DNA of 64,000 nt from Gadus chalcogrammus (taxonomy: Eukaryota > Chordata > Actinopteri > Gadiformes > Gadidae), in contig NC_079419.1 in assembly GCF_026213295.1 (NCBI RefSeq), positions 14,845,490 to 14,909,489 of the forward strand, in the 5' to 3' direction. The notes below the pieces were generated by a model. The model saw nothing but the letters and a program-made list of their open reading frames with translations, was not told the DNA's origin and searched no databases. Both the position numbers and the translations under genes were made by a program. Of the stretch, positions 23,961 through 62,703 are shown piece by piece. Numbering within the stretch: position 1 is the stretch's first letter; each line of letters begins with the position of its first letter.

Positions 23961-24990
23961 GCTCTAACCCTGTATCCCAACCATACCTCATTTCCATATC
24001 CGATTGGCTCTTATCTCCCGGTCAATTTCTAATCAATAAATTGAATCAAAGAACTGAGGTGGGGGTTAGATGACGACATGGGAGTCTGTGACCGAAACCG
24101 AACCTAGAACGAAGGGAGCCTCCTGGCGGGTGTAGCTGCAGTCAAAGAAGCATCCCAAACGCCAGACTGCACAGTGCGTTGGAAAGTCTGTCGACCGGTT
24201 GACAAACAAAGCTATTTTCATTATGTGATAATGTCGTTCAATTAAAACGGACCACATCGCTCCCCCGTCGAGTGAACGAGAGATAAGTCTGCTCCACCCG
24301 AGCGGCGAGGAGATGTTGTAAATCACGGCGGTCAGAACGCCTCCTGACATGTCAGAGGAGGGGAAGTTAATTTCCCAGTTCATTGGTCTTTATCAAAGTG
24401 GTTCCTGTTTCAGCAAATTGGAAACACAATGGTTTCAACATTGAGGCCTAAGGGGATGAACAGTTGTGTCACACTGACTGTTCATCCCGCAACCAATCAA
24501 CACATCCTTTAATTTACTACCAGTAATATAGGAGAATTTAACACAGCAATATACTGTTTTGCATTGTTTAACCCTTATCTACATGCTAGTCAACGGTACT
24601 GGGATCATTAGCGTACTGATGACGCTAATGATTGGAGACTTTTTCTGATTTTTGGAACAACCTTTGAATCGTACAAATGTTTGGGATCTGTCTACATTAA
24701 TATTTCTCTATTTAATAACAGTGTATGTTATAATATGGTAAAGTGGAGCCTTCATCCTCCTATGCATCGTGGGTGTAACATCTCACGTTGCTTTGGTTCA
24801 CCCTCTCGCGCCCAGTACAGGAAGGGGCACGTGAGCTGCAGTTGAGGAAACTGCTCTGCTCGCGCTTTCTTACTTGAACGGATGCACGGGACAGCCTCCG
24901 AAGCCTACTCTCTATCCCGGGCGTGCAGAGAGAGAGAGAGAGAGAGATGAACTCTTTTCGGGACACGACACGATGAACGCCCACACCGCT

Positions 24991-24996
24991 TATAAA
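24991..24996 (+). promoter_or_regulatory. pex5l: TATA-like box upstream of pex5l exon 1a
   Basis: TATAAA about 230 nt upstream of the pex5l start codon, inside a relatively CpG-containing stretch (24770-25240). The start site is unknown, so this is a positional candidate only. Confidence 0.25.
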
Positions 24997-25223
24997 CGTT
25001 GGCGGTTTAGTGTCGGATAAAGAACACATTAGAGATGAGTGAAAGCGTCGAGAAGGCAACGAGTGCTTGAACGCGGGACTCAATATCAGTTACAAAGGGG
25101 AGCAGCGCGCGGGCTCTCTCATCCCCAGCACTCGCTTCGAGGGACAGCTCCTCGAGACTTCTCCCGTGAACTGAACACCAGGAGGTTCGCTTTCCGCCTC
25201 TGGTCTGGCCGTTTGACGGAGTT

Positions 25224-51102
<25,879 letters not shown>

Positions 51103-52044
51103 CCCCACCCCCAGCGCCCGGCCCGACAACAAGGACAACAGCGACACGCGGTGGAGGTTAGGGAGTAGCAGGGTTGCCAGGTTGGTGATGCTGGGCAGGG
51201 AGGCCGCCAGGTCTTGGATGGATTTAGGTTTAAAAAAAATAGTGATGACACAACAAACACTGAGGACCTGCTGCTGACCGAGCTGTTACACTCATATTAT
51301 GGGATGGATGTCCTCTTCCGGATTCTTTAGGGGTGTAGGGGGCAAACATCAGCACAACCTTCTGAGCTTAGATTCAGTCTAATAGCACAAAACGTTTATC
51401 TGCATCTTTAAAAACATTGTTTCCAACAGTGGTGTTGGTTAATTGCCCAGAAGCCGAAGTATTTTTTATGAATGCTATAAAGAGCTTATAACAGGCTACA
51501 AGACCTTAATTCATATGAATACAATCAAATATGTTAACAAACATCATATACCTTTTAAGCTAGAAGAAGATGTCTGTTGGGCTATGTTTGGTGAATGGGG
51601 TTTGTTGAAAGTGAACAGAGGCTCCTGATTGGTTCCTCTGGACTTTCATCATGAAGAAACAAAAGAAAATGGCAGCGAGAGGGAAGAGAAGCAGCGAGAG
51701 GAAACCGAAGCCATCTTGTACGTTCTAGGACCTTCCAGGGAGAACTGAAGCCTTATTATACTCTACGTGCACGCGCATGATCCTATGTTGGTGGTCTATT
51801 GTACATACAGGGGGAAGAACTTCCAGATGCAGAATAAGTTAATCAATTAATCTGATTCCTCCTGAGATTTTGATTCGACCATGCTGGATTTGCTCATTTA
51901 CAACAATTTAGGCTAACGAGCTAAATCACCTGGACCCAATGTAACCAAATAAGGACTTTCACCTTCGACCAACGGAGATTTAAAATAAGTCTCGGTTTTG
52001 GTCTTGTTTATCCATCCCATCATGTGTGTTAAGCTCAGCCTGGT

Positions 52045-52315
52045 TTACCTTCTATCGAATGGAGCGCCCATTGTGTTCGGTTTAGCTTGCTTTCTCTTCT
52101 GTAGACAGGAGCCTCTATTTTGGTTCAGTTTCGCTTATTTTCCCTTCTGTAAACAGGAGCCTCCATTTTGTTTGGTTTAGCATGCTTTCCCTTCTGTAGG
52201 CAGGAGCCTCAATTTTGTTTGGTTTAGCTTGCTTTCCCTTCTGTAGACAGGAGCCTCCATTTTGTTCGGTTTAGCTTGCTTTCCCTTCTGTAGACAGGAG
52301 CGTCCATTTTGTTCA
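52045..52315. repeat. ~47-bp minisatellite (about 6 copies)
   Basis: Units carry CTTTCCCTTCTGTAGACAGG, AGCCTCCATTTTGTTCGGTT and TAGCTTG. Confidence 0.93.
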
Positions 52316-52565
52316 AACCCATGATTCTGCTGTTCCATGTCGGAACAAATGGCAGGGAAGATACAATTTCCTTTGTTTTTTTGTTGGTTTCATCCCTTTG
52401 AGGAAAGCGGTAAGTAAGAAAAGAGGGGTAAAACCAGTCTGAAGTCGGACTGGTTCAGCATTGGTCCCTAGTGGGACAGCTACTGATGTATTTATTGATT
52501 AGGAGATCATCCCCTGTAGAGACTTATGTTTAGAGTGTGCATAGACATGTATAGGTACAGAGCAT

Positions 52566-52708
<143 letters not shown>

Positions 52709-53070
52709 CGTGCACATGTTATATTTAACCATGACAATGGAATGCGTTGTGTGATTTTTTTATTTTACCTTGAAGCCAACATTTTATGTTTCAGGACATT
52801 GACGTCCCATTGCATGTTGCTACCACTTCAGGCATCCGCTAAAAATAGAGGGCTGGAGCCTTTGCTTATCCCCACCAATCAGGGTACATGTAACATCCAC
52901 CCTGCAACTACCGTTACGGAAAGTGAAAAGTGATTTGATTGAACTGTTTTACTAGATCAACCTAGATGTTAACAGAACTACCATAAGATGACCAGTGCTG
53001 CTGTGTCAAAACTGGATTGTTCAATTAGTGATCACCCAAGGAGTTGTTACTGAACGCACACATCAATGGC

Positions 53071-53199
<129 letters not shown>

Positions 53200-54804
53200 G
53201 TTTCTCCATCTGTGTGAGATGAAAGGAGTCAACTCTACTGGCCCCGTCTGTTCATGCTCAGATGATCAGGTCAAAGGTCACACGAGACCTCCCCATGCAT
53301 CACCAGACTGCCCTCAGCCTCTGGGTTCCTGTTCAGAATAGACTGGTTATGCTGGGGACAGTTCATATGGTGATTGATCTTACTTATATAATAATTTGAA
53401 ATCAGTTTTTCTAATTCTGTTAGGAGAAGCCTTCCCTTGAAACCAGGCTCAAACACTCTTGGCCATAACAGCTGTTTTCCATAAAAGAGTTTGGGATCTT
53501 TTACATTTTATATATTTTGTTACTTTCAAATGGTTTGGTCCTCCTGGGCAAAAGTACCTCAGCACGTGGGTCACGGCATTAAAAAGGGTTCTCCAGCCCT
53601 GATCTGGGAGGGACAGCTTGGGTACCCCTCATAAGGTCATGTGACGTCTGGTGGCTCAAGATGAAGAACTGCAGTGAGTCAGAGCAGGGATCTGACAAAA
53701 ATAACTGACAAAATGAAGTCTGAAAAAAGGGTGGCTCTGGTCCTTCACCAATCAATCCTACTTTATTTACACAGCACTTTTGAAGCAAAATGGCTGCACA
53801 AAGTGGAAGCCAACACAACCAGAACAAGGACTGAAATGAGTTTAAACTAAAAATATGCTTATATGAGACTTGCATAGATATGAGTTGTAGATCTATGCCA
53901 ACAGGGACGACCCACGGGATGATCTAACCGCAAGACACATGTTTTAAGATTGTGTTTGAGCGAGGGCTGGATGAAATACATGTGATCTAAGCAGCTGTGT
54001 GCAGAAGCCCACCTCACTGGCACAGAGTGGATACTTGTAGGATAATGTAAGCCAGTTAATAACTCATTACGCCTTAGATCTGTCTGTTAGGGGAAAGGGT
54101 ACAGAGGGTGGAGCTTACTCTCCCGTCCCCCGACAGATACCCTTATCAACGCTGTCATGAAGACTACGCCCATCTCCGCTAGGCCTCCTTTCACACCTCT
54201 GGGAAGTTTATTGGAAGGAAGAGAGCCCTGCTGTCGAATATTAAATTCTAGGAGCTCTGGACCGAAATCCACTCGGTTTAAATCGAGCCGGACTCTGATT
54301 CCAATCCGTACATGCAAAGATCCATCTTCCTTAATTTTCTTCACTGGACGGTGTGAATAAAAAACCTGGTGTGGATTATTTGACACAGATTCTTCACTCG
54401 GAGGATAGTTATCCTGTGCACTTAATTTTTTATAGATTCAGTTATATTATCTTATGTTCGAAATTATTCTTGTGATCCAAATGCTTTGAGGCACACTGTG
54501 AGATACTGTGATATAAATCAACTATTCCCTCACATCTGATCTGATATTCCTGATGTATGCGTTTGATCAATTGTCCTTTCATCTACTAACCCAAGTCCCA
54601 TGGTATGGGGTTGCCCAAAGAGTGAAATTATACACGTCCTCCAACAGAGGGAGACAAATACTAAACCATAAACCTCTGAAATGCCCAGTAAAAACAATTC
54701 TGCCTTTAAATAAGGCTGATTTATAGCCCTGAAGACCAAGCTAAACAGGTACGTTTTATATCACAGAAGTGCTGAGAATGCGATCTACAGAGGTCCTCCT
54801 CTCT

Positions 54805-54819
54805 GCACCAGAGGGCGCT
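54805..54819 (+). promoter_or_regulatory. CTCF-like motif
   Basis: GCACCAGAGGGCGCT matches 14 of 15 positions of the vertebrate CTCF core CCASYAGRKGGCRSY. It lies between two convergent genes, a plausible boundary position. Confidence 0.4.
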
Positions 54820-55044
54820 GTTTCACACGGAGACCGTTGTATGTCAGGCTCCACAATTGTATATTTTACAATAAGAAAGTGAAAAAGTGAATAGATTGAA
54901 ATTGTTTGTGTGATGACTAGAACAAGATTAAGATTCTATCAGCAACAAACGTCGCTATACAAGACTATCCTAATCAGTAACCAACTTTTTTAATACGATA
55001 GAGATTTACAGGCCAACAGTTTTTATATGAACTAAGAAAGGTGT

Positions 55045-55050
55045 TTTATT
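55045..55050 (-). promoter_or_regulatory. mfn1: Candidate poly(A) signal of mfn1
   Basis: AATAAA on the minus strand about 770 nt past the mfn1 stop codon. Selected by position only. Confidence 0.3.
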
Positions 55051-55820
55051 GAAGGTCAAAACAGGACTACCAGTCAGCTCTAAGTATCACAGTATTGAGG
55101 TTATTCTTATGTCCCCGTTGGAGATTGTTGGACATCAATTGTAGTTCGATCGAGAAGACTCAAGGAGATAACAAACACAGAAGGCTAAAGTGAGCTTCAC
55201 AAGACAGTGTATTGGGACGTCTCTGAGGAGTAGGTGTTGGAGGCCTGCCCACTTGAGACGTGGTGCAAAGCCCACTCCATTGTTTCCCTGCAGTGAAAGC
55301 ATCACAGGCAGAGAGGTGAGGGGGCCATGCACCCTGCCCTAGCAAACGCGGTACAGTAGAGGGGACTCGCTTCAAAGTTTGAGTTATTTTAACTTTGACC
55401 TGGGGTGTCGCTTTCAGATTTGCAGATATGCAGTCCAAAAATGAAAGACTGTTTGAAGCTTGCTGTGCCACCGGGTGTCAGGCAAAGAACCTTAAGTTTG
55501 ATCCCACCCACAACTGTCTGCAGTAGATTTTAAGTCCTCTTTGTTGGATAAAAACGAAAAAAAAATATTTCGACCTTTTGATGTTATGTAATGCTCAGTT
55601 ATTCTTATCCCACCTCTGAGAATTTTCTGACTCCAGTTACTGACACACACACAATAATACACAGTGTGCTTTTGGGGACAACATTTAAAAAATTGGACTA
55701 ATGCCACTCATTCGCATCTGGAGAAGAATTTAGGCATGGATTTTACTAGGAGGAGTCTTGGATTGGAGTCCATCTAGATTCTTGTGTCTAGTCCAGCGGT
55801 TGTGTTGGTCTGGTTGTGGT

Positions 55821-58800
55821 TCAGCCGTGGAGGTACTGAGCTGAGAAAACATCCAGGTGGCCTTGCAGTTCAGTGGCTCTGTTCCTGTCAAACACAAACC
55901 GTGAAACACACTTCAGTGTAACCAGATAAAGTCAGTTCAAACCCCCTTAAACCAGCTCAAGTCAGCTGAAACCACCTCAATCCAGCTCAAACCACATTAA
56001 ACCAAATTAAACCCACTCATGTCAGTTTAAACCCCCTTCAACCAGCTCAAGTCAGCTCAAACCACCTTAATCCAGCTCAAACCACATTAAACCAGCTTAA
56101 GTCGGCTGGAACCACCTTAAACCAAGTCAGCTCAAACCAGGTAGGACCAGCAATATACTTTTATATATATCGCACTTTTTCGAACATTAGTGTGCAATAG
56201 TGCTAGACAAAAAAATGCGCTGTACCTGAACGTAAGTAGCTTTGGGTACAAGCTGCTGCTACAGCTAGCTAAACTGAGTGACTTAAGAAGTTCCTGCGGT
56301 GGTTGGACGGACCTGAGGACCTTGGAGCGGCGCTGGACACTCTCCAGCTGCTGGATCTTGAAGGTGAGCAGGCGGATCTGCTCCTCCAGCTCCGCCTCGC
56401 TCAGATCCACACGCTGACTCAGGCGGCTGAAGACCGACATCAGGTGGCTGATCCAGCCCACCGATTGGATGAAAAGACACCCGGAACAGGAAGTAATGAG
56501 ACCAATGGGAAAGGAAACATGAAGTCATGAGTCAAAAGAGAGTCGTGTGTGTGAGTTGTGGACGGGTATGTGTGTGTGCTTGTGTGTCGGGTATCGGCAA
56601 GAGGACTACATTATGTGCGTATCAAGTGACATATACTCCTAGTTATATACTAAGAGTATATGTTGTATACTTTAGCTATAGTTATATACTCATTGTGAAA
56701 CTACCGCCGCTCCCGGTGTCTGCCATCACCGGCTATGACCTCGGCCCTACAGCGTGAGACAGCAGGAGGCGACGTCGAAGGCGACTCACGAGTGGACCTG
56801 CTGGCTGCAGCCGTGGCTGGCCACGGGGACGAGGGCCCGCAGCCGCTGGGAGGCGTGCTCCACGAACTGGCGCTTCAGAGCGCGCTCCCGGGACAGCTCC
56901 GTCCAGGTGAGCTTCTCGTACAGGTAGAGCAGGCCGTAGAGCGACAGGGACAGCGCGATGAGACGCCAGCCCACCGAGCGCCACACCTGCCACCAAGCAG
57001 CCAGGTTAGTTTATCACCTTGGATCATTGTGGTGCTGCTTCGGTTTGTTTAATTGAGCTTATCTTAATTTAGTGTAAACAAGCTTATGCTTAGGATATCG
57101 TACTTTAGGTGAGCCTCATTTAATGTAGCGCGCAATCCTAATTTAGTTCTATTATCTTAGGTTATATTAGGTTAATTCAGCATCTAGTATTTATTTTAGT
57201 TTGTCTAGAATGTGGAAGGCAGGTGATGATTATTCCTGTTCGTCGATGTTTCATGTTTTTAGATAACGTCACGTCGTCATAACAGAGTTAATAAAGTAAA
57301 ACCCTGTACTCACCACCCCACCGATGACTATCACCGTCATGGAGGCGCGAGAGGTCACCGACACCAGGCCCGTCGCTATGGAGACCACCATCTCATCCTT
57401 CAGGTTGGCTCCTTCCTGCACCATGTTCTGCTCAGCGGAGGGAGGGAGGGAGGGAGGGAGGGAGAGAGAGAGGGAGGGTCACAGCTGCTGACAGATGATG
57501 CCGCTGGAGGTCGAAGGTCAAAGGGATCTTATGAGCCTGAATCATAGGTACGGCTAAAAAAGAAAATAATTGACTCCTACTATTCTAAAATAACTAGTTG
57601 GTACTAACTATGTAATTAGTATTACACAGTACTAACCACATAATGAGTACTGTATGTAGTACTCACTATGTAGTTAGTATTACACAGTCCTAACCACATA
57701 GTGAGTACTGTGCAGTACTCTCTATGTAGCTAGTATTACACAGTACTAACCACATAATGAGTACTGTGTAGTACTCACTACGTGGGTAGGGGGCCCACCT
57801 GGATCCTGGGGTCCACGCCGGCCAGCGCCCTCTTGGCGTTGACGGGGCCGATGAACCGGGTGACCAGGGCGGTCCAGCCCAGAGAGAAGCGGAAGCGGAT
57901 GTCCTCCTGGAAGTCTCCACAGAGCTGGGCCAGGTTCAGGTCCAGGAGCAGGTCGGGCCTGGAGCCCGGCAGCTGGAAGTGCTCCTGGGCGTCCAGGGAC
58001 AGCAGCGGGCGCACGCTCTCTGCTCAAACACACACACACCACAATAAAAGGCCTCCCGAGCGGACCGGTTCACCAAAATAAAAGCCCTCTCCGAGCGGAC
58101 CGAATCATCAAAATAAATGGCCTCTCAGAGCGGACGGATTTATCAAAATAAAGCCTTCTCCGAGCGGACTGATTCACCAAAATAAAAATAACAGATACAC
58201 CAAAATAAAAGCCCTCTCTGAGCGGACGGATTAACCAAAATAAAAGCCCTCTCGGCAGTTCCCCCCCGCCCACCCTGGTTTTTCAGATTAACATAACGCG
58301 GAACAGACGGATTCTGATTAGCATGAAGCCAGATGCACCGCTGACGCCGGCTGAGGTCAGTGCATGTGTGTAAGCCACCCGCAGCAGGACTTTTATTTTG
58401 TGATCAGGCCGTTGCTAGTGCAGGGCTACTTAAAGGAGGGCAGGCGGACCCATCATGCTGGTCTGGGTCGCCCGGACGTCATGGCCGACTCCTGGGGAGC
58501 AGCGGTACGACAAGGAGCTCACCATCCTCTCCTCCACATGGGACACCAGTTTCTAGAGGAGGAGGAGGAGGAGGAGGGGGAGTAGTAGGAGGAGGAGGGG
58601 AGAGGGGAGGAACAAATGGGAGCAGGAGGTGAGGTGAGGTGGAGAAGGAGGAGAGGGGAGGAGGAGGAGGAGGAGAGCGAGGAGAGGAGGTTAGGGGGAC
58701 CGAGGAGGAGAAGGCCAGAGAGGAAGGAAGAAGGGCAGAAGACAGGGAGGAGGAGAGAGGAAACGATTAGCGCTCAAAGACCTGAACACACACACACACA

Positions 58801-61800
58801 CTGACTGTTGACCTCAATACTCCCTAAGTCATTAAGCCTCTCAGCTGCCTCATGATTGTGACTCTGCGTGTGTGTGTGCGTGCGTTTATGCATTTGTGTG
58901 CGTTAAAAGCTCTGCAGGCTATGGTTGAAGAAGCAGGCAGTCTAATTTGATTACTGTTTTACTAACTATACTGTAGCGCACTATTTATGATTGACTCACC
59001 AATGGATAGCATCTATTATTATTATTATTATTATTATTAATACATTAGTATAAGGGGTCAGACCACAGAAATTGCAGGACTTTTATTTTCTACGGCTAGA
59101 TGTGAAGCTCATGTGTGTGTGAGCCATCCTCAAGCCCAGGTGTGTGAGCCATCCCTGAAGCCCATGTGTGTGTGAGCAGTTTTAGAGCCCATGTTTGTGT
59201 TAGGGGTTCTGAGGACCGGACGTACAGCCTTGTAGAGGGCCAGGGTGTCGGGAGTGGGGTTGAAGTCCGACCGGAACTCCTCCACCAGCACCGCCAGACT
59301 CCGGATCTGATCCAACATGGCCGCCGCCACCTACAGCAGGAATCAGTGCATAAAGGTCAAAGGTCAGACGTTGAGGGTATATATGGGGGTGTGACCGGTG
59401 GGGTTGTGATCGGGTCTGACCTGGTCAAACCCTGCTTTATAAATGGGAACCATATTTATTGTGATGAAGTAGGTCATCTGGGATGGCCAGCTGCCACCAG
59501 GGCCTTCTCTTCCCATAAGGAAGGAAAACACTGTTGCTGAGGTTACCTGCCTTCTGCATGCTCATCTCTTGGTGCTACAGACACCTGCATGTGTCTGTCA
59601 CAGGTGCTGCTGGAATAAGGTGGTTGACTTTTTGATTGTCAAAATAATAATGTAATTTAATCACTGCTACTGAAAAAATACCTTAATTTAGCCAAATCAG
59701 GAGGGAAATACTATTCAACGACACAAACAAGGGACCATGGAGGCGAGGCGTGTGTGGACGTGTAGAGCTCTTTCTGGCATAAAAAGCCTGTTTAACTGTT
59801 TAAAAAATGTGTTGTTTTGAACATGTCAATTACACGTTGTATTCATGTTGACAATGCGCAGACAACTTGAAGTTAACGTAAAATCTCACATTTGTGAACG
59901 GTTTCCATAGTTAGCAGTTGCATACAGCGTCGGAGAGAGGGTTATGCTGCTCAGACACCTACAGTGTAAGGGCTTGCGATGTGGGGATGCGTGGATCTCG
60001 TTCTCGTCGCTAGAGGGTCAGGAGTCCTGGACGACTATAGTATAAAGCTACGGTGTATGTAGATGTGTTGAGCTCAGCCTGAGCAGCGATTTCTCTTTGA
60101 TGTCCGCGGCCGAGTGAGGGTTAAGCTTCTCATTGTGAATTTCCTATACAATAGTTCATTACAAATTATACATAACGCTTAACACACGTTTTTACACGAT
60201 ACAAAAAAATGTATTAACAAATGTTACCATGGCTCATAACATGCATCCTCCTTCCCAGAAGTCACAAAACACATTTCATCCCAGCTGTAACCGCAGGTTC
60301 ACTTGCTATTTAAGGGAAAAAAAATATAGTAAAGAACTTCTATAAATCACATTTTTTCGGTTAAGCCTTTTCACAAACCGTAGGAAACAAAAAATGCCAG
60401 TTAATCAGTACACTGAATAAACCAGCCGTCCCCAGTTGGGGGGCCTACATGGGGGGGACCCCCGGGGTCCGACCCGGGGGTCCGGCCGGACTCACCCGGG
60501 CGGCCACGTCCTCGCTCAGGGTGCTGATCTGGTCCCGGAGGCTGGAGCTCAGACGACCCATCTGACCTCGGACGAAGTCCAGGCGGTCCCGCAGATCCTC
60601 CCGCTCCTCAAGGCAGCATATCCTACCGCAGGGGTCGGAGGTCAGAGTTCAGGGGTCAGAGGTCAAGGCTGAGCAATGCGTTCACCGGACCTGGATCAGG
60701 GATCAAACCCGGTACCTTTGCGCCAGGAGTCCAAATGACGAGCTACTGTAATATCATCATCATGTCACTTGAATTGTTTCCTCTATTTCAGTAACTGAAT
60801 TTCCTCCATCGAGAGGTCTCAAGGGTTGCTGAGATGACTTCTCTCGATAGGACATATGTGTTTCTCTGGCATGCTGTTTATCGAAGACTGGGGGATGGAT
60901 GGACGAACGGGAGCCAGGCAACACAGAGTCAGACGCACTCACTTCCTGTCTGCAGCGGAAATGTTAACGGCGTCCATGGCGTCCCTGACGGCCTGGGTGA
61001 TCTGCCCCGCGCGCACCGTGTGCTGGCCAAACTTGGTCTTCACGGCCGACTGGGAGATGAACTCCTGCAGGGCCAAGGTCATGTGGACAAGAGAACACAC
61101 CGGGTTCAACTGTTGGTTCTGTTTGAGAGGAAGACACCTCCCTGACGGCTAACACGGTGTTACATTGCAGAGAGTGGTTTAGCGGATGCTTTTAACAAAC
61201 CAAGCATGCAAATCCAATCTGAACAAGCAACGATAAGAAGTGATAATAATTACTTTAATTACAATAGTGGTTATTATGGGTGGTTGATTTCCCCATGAGC
61301 TCCGTACCTCGAACGTCCGCTCAAAGCTCTGGAACTCTTTGAGTCTCTCGTGGAAGCCCTCGGCCAGAGCGCCCCCTGCAGGAGACACACGGTGAGCCTC
61401 CCTCCTCAAGCTGCTGAGCAGCCAGTCCAGGACCGGGGTCACCGCAACCCTCCTCCTGTCTGACCCATCTCCACCCGTCTCACCCATCTCCACCCGTCTC
61501 ACCCGTCTCCGGCATTCCCTGGGCGCGGTGCATCCTGGAGTACAACACCTCCTTGGCGGAGACGAAGAAGATCCGTCCGGGCGCCTCCTCCAGGCTCACC
61601 ACCCTCAGCTCCTCCGCCAGGAAGCTGGCCCCGCGGTCCAGGTGCTGCTTCCTCACCTGGAGCACAAGAACCAGAACCCCCACCCGCCTAGGACCAGACC
61701 TCAGGCCTCAGACCGGCTGTAGGCGGTCTGAGGGCAAAGCACCATGTGCATTGGGCCTAAGGTCCACCGGCCACCAGGGCGGTCTGATGGGGGTCTGACG

Positions 61801-62173
61801 GGGTTCTGACGGGGGACTGACGGGGGTCTGATAGGGGTCTGACGGGGGTCTGACGGGGGTCTGACGGGGGTCTGACGGGGGTCTGGCGGGGTCTGACGGG
61901 GGTCTGACGGGGGTCTGGGGGGGGCGGCCTCATACCTACCTCCTCTACGTGGTCGGGCTCCGTGACCGAGGCGTCCCAGCGGTTGTGGAGGATGAAGATG
62001 TTGGGTTTGGAGATCCGCTCGCTCACCTTGTGGAAGAACAGCTTCTCCTGCGCACAGAGGGACATTGAGTGTGTTTGTTTGTGTATGTGTGTGTGCATGT
62101 CTTCGTGTATAGTACTGGTTGTGTATATGTGTGTGTATGTCTGTGTGTATAGTACTGTGTGTATGTATATCGA

Positions 62174-62207
<34 letters not shown>

Positions 62208-62426
62208 AGTTATGTGTGTGTGTGTCTGTGTGTGTATAGTACTGTGAGTGTGTGTGTATAGGTGTGTGCTACCGTGTTCATCAGGGTGGACTCTGCGTTC
62301 CCCACCAGGACGAAGACGTCTGCGTCCAAACAGAACTTGTCGATCCAGCTGTCCAGCTCCTCCGTCACGTCCGTTCCAGGGCTATACCATCACAACCACA
62401 CACAACATAATGGCGCTTCATCTAGG

Positions 62427-62483
<57 letters not shown>

Positions 62484-62665
62484 TGTGAGTGTACTATAGG
62501 TGGATGTAGTGTAGTTTCAGTGTTTGTACAGGAAGTAGCTGTGTGTTTATGGGTATGTGTGTTTGTGGGTATGTGTGTGCGTGTGTGTGCATTCCGTGTT
62601 GTGTGGGCATGTGTGTGTGTGTGTGTGCGTGTGTGTGCGTGTGTAATGCGTGATGTGTGCCTGTC

Positions 62666-62703
<38 letters not shown>

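Larger units (their letters stand above)
19004..25223. other. Gap between divergent phb2 and pex5l
   Basis: Should contain both promoters. The phb2 side (19004-19150) has CpG-bearing sequence but no TATA box was noticed. The remainder holds (ATT)n at 19256, a purine tract at 20900-21130, (GA)n at 21216, two long (GT)n tracts at 22546 and 22818 and an AT-rich inverted repeat at 23440-23960. No protein homology was recognised. Confidence 0.6.
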
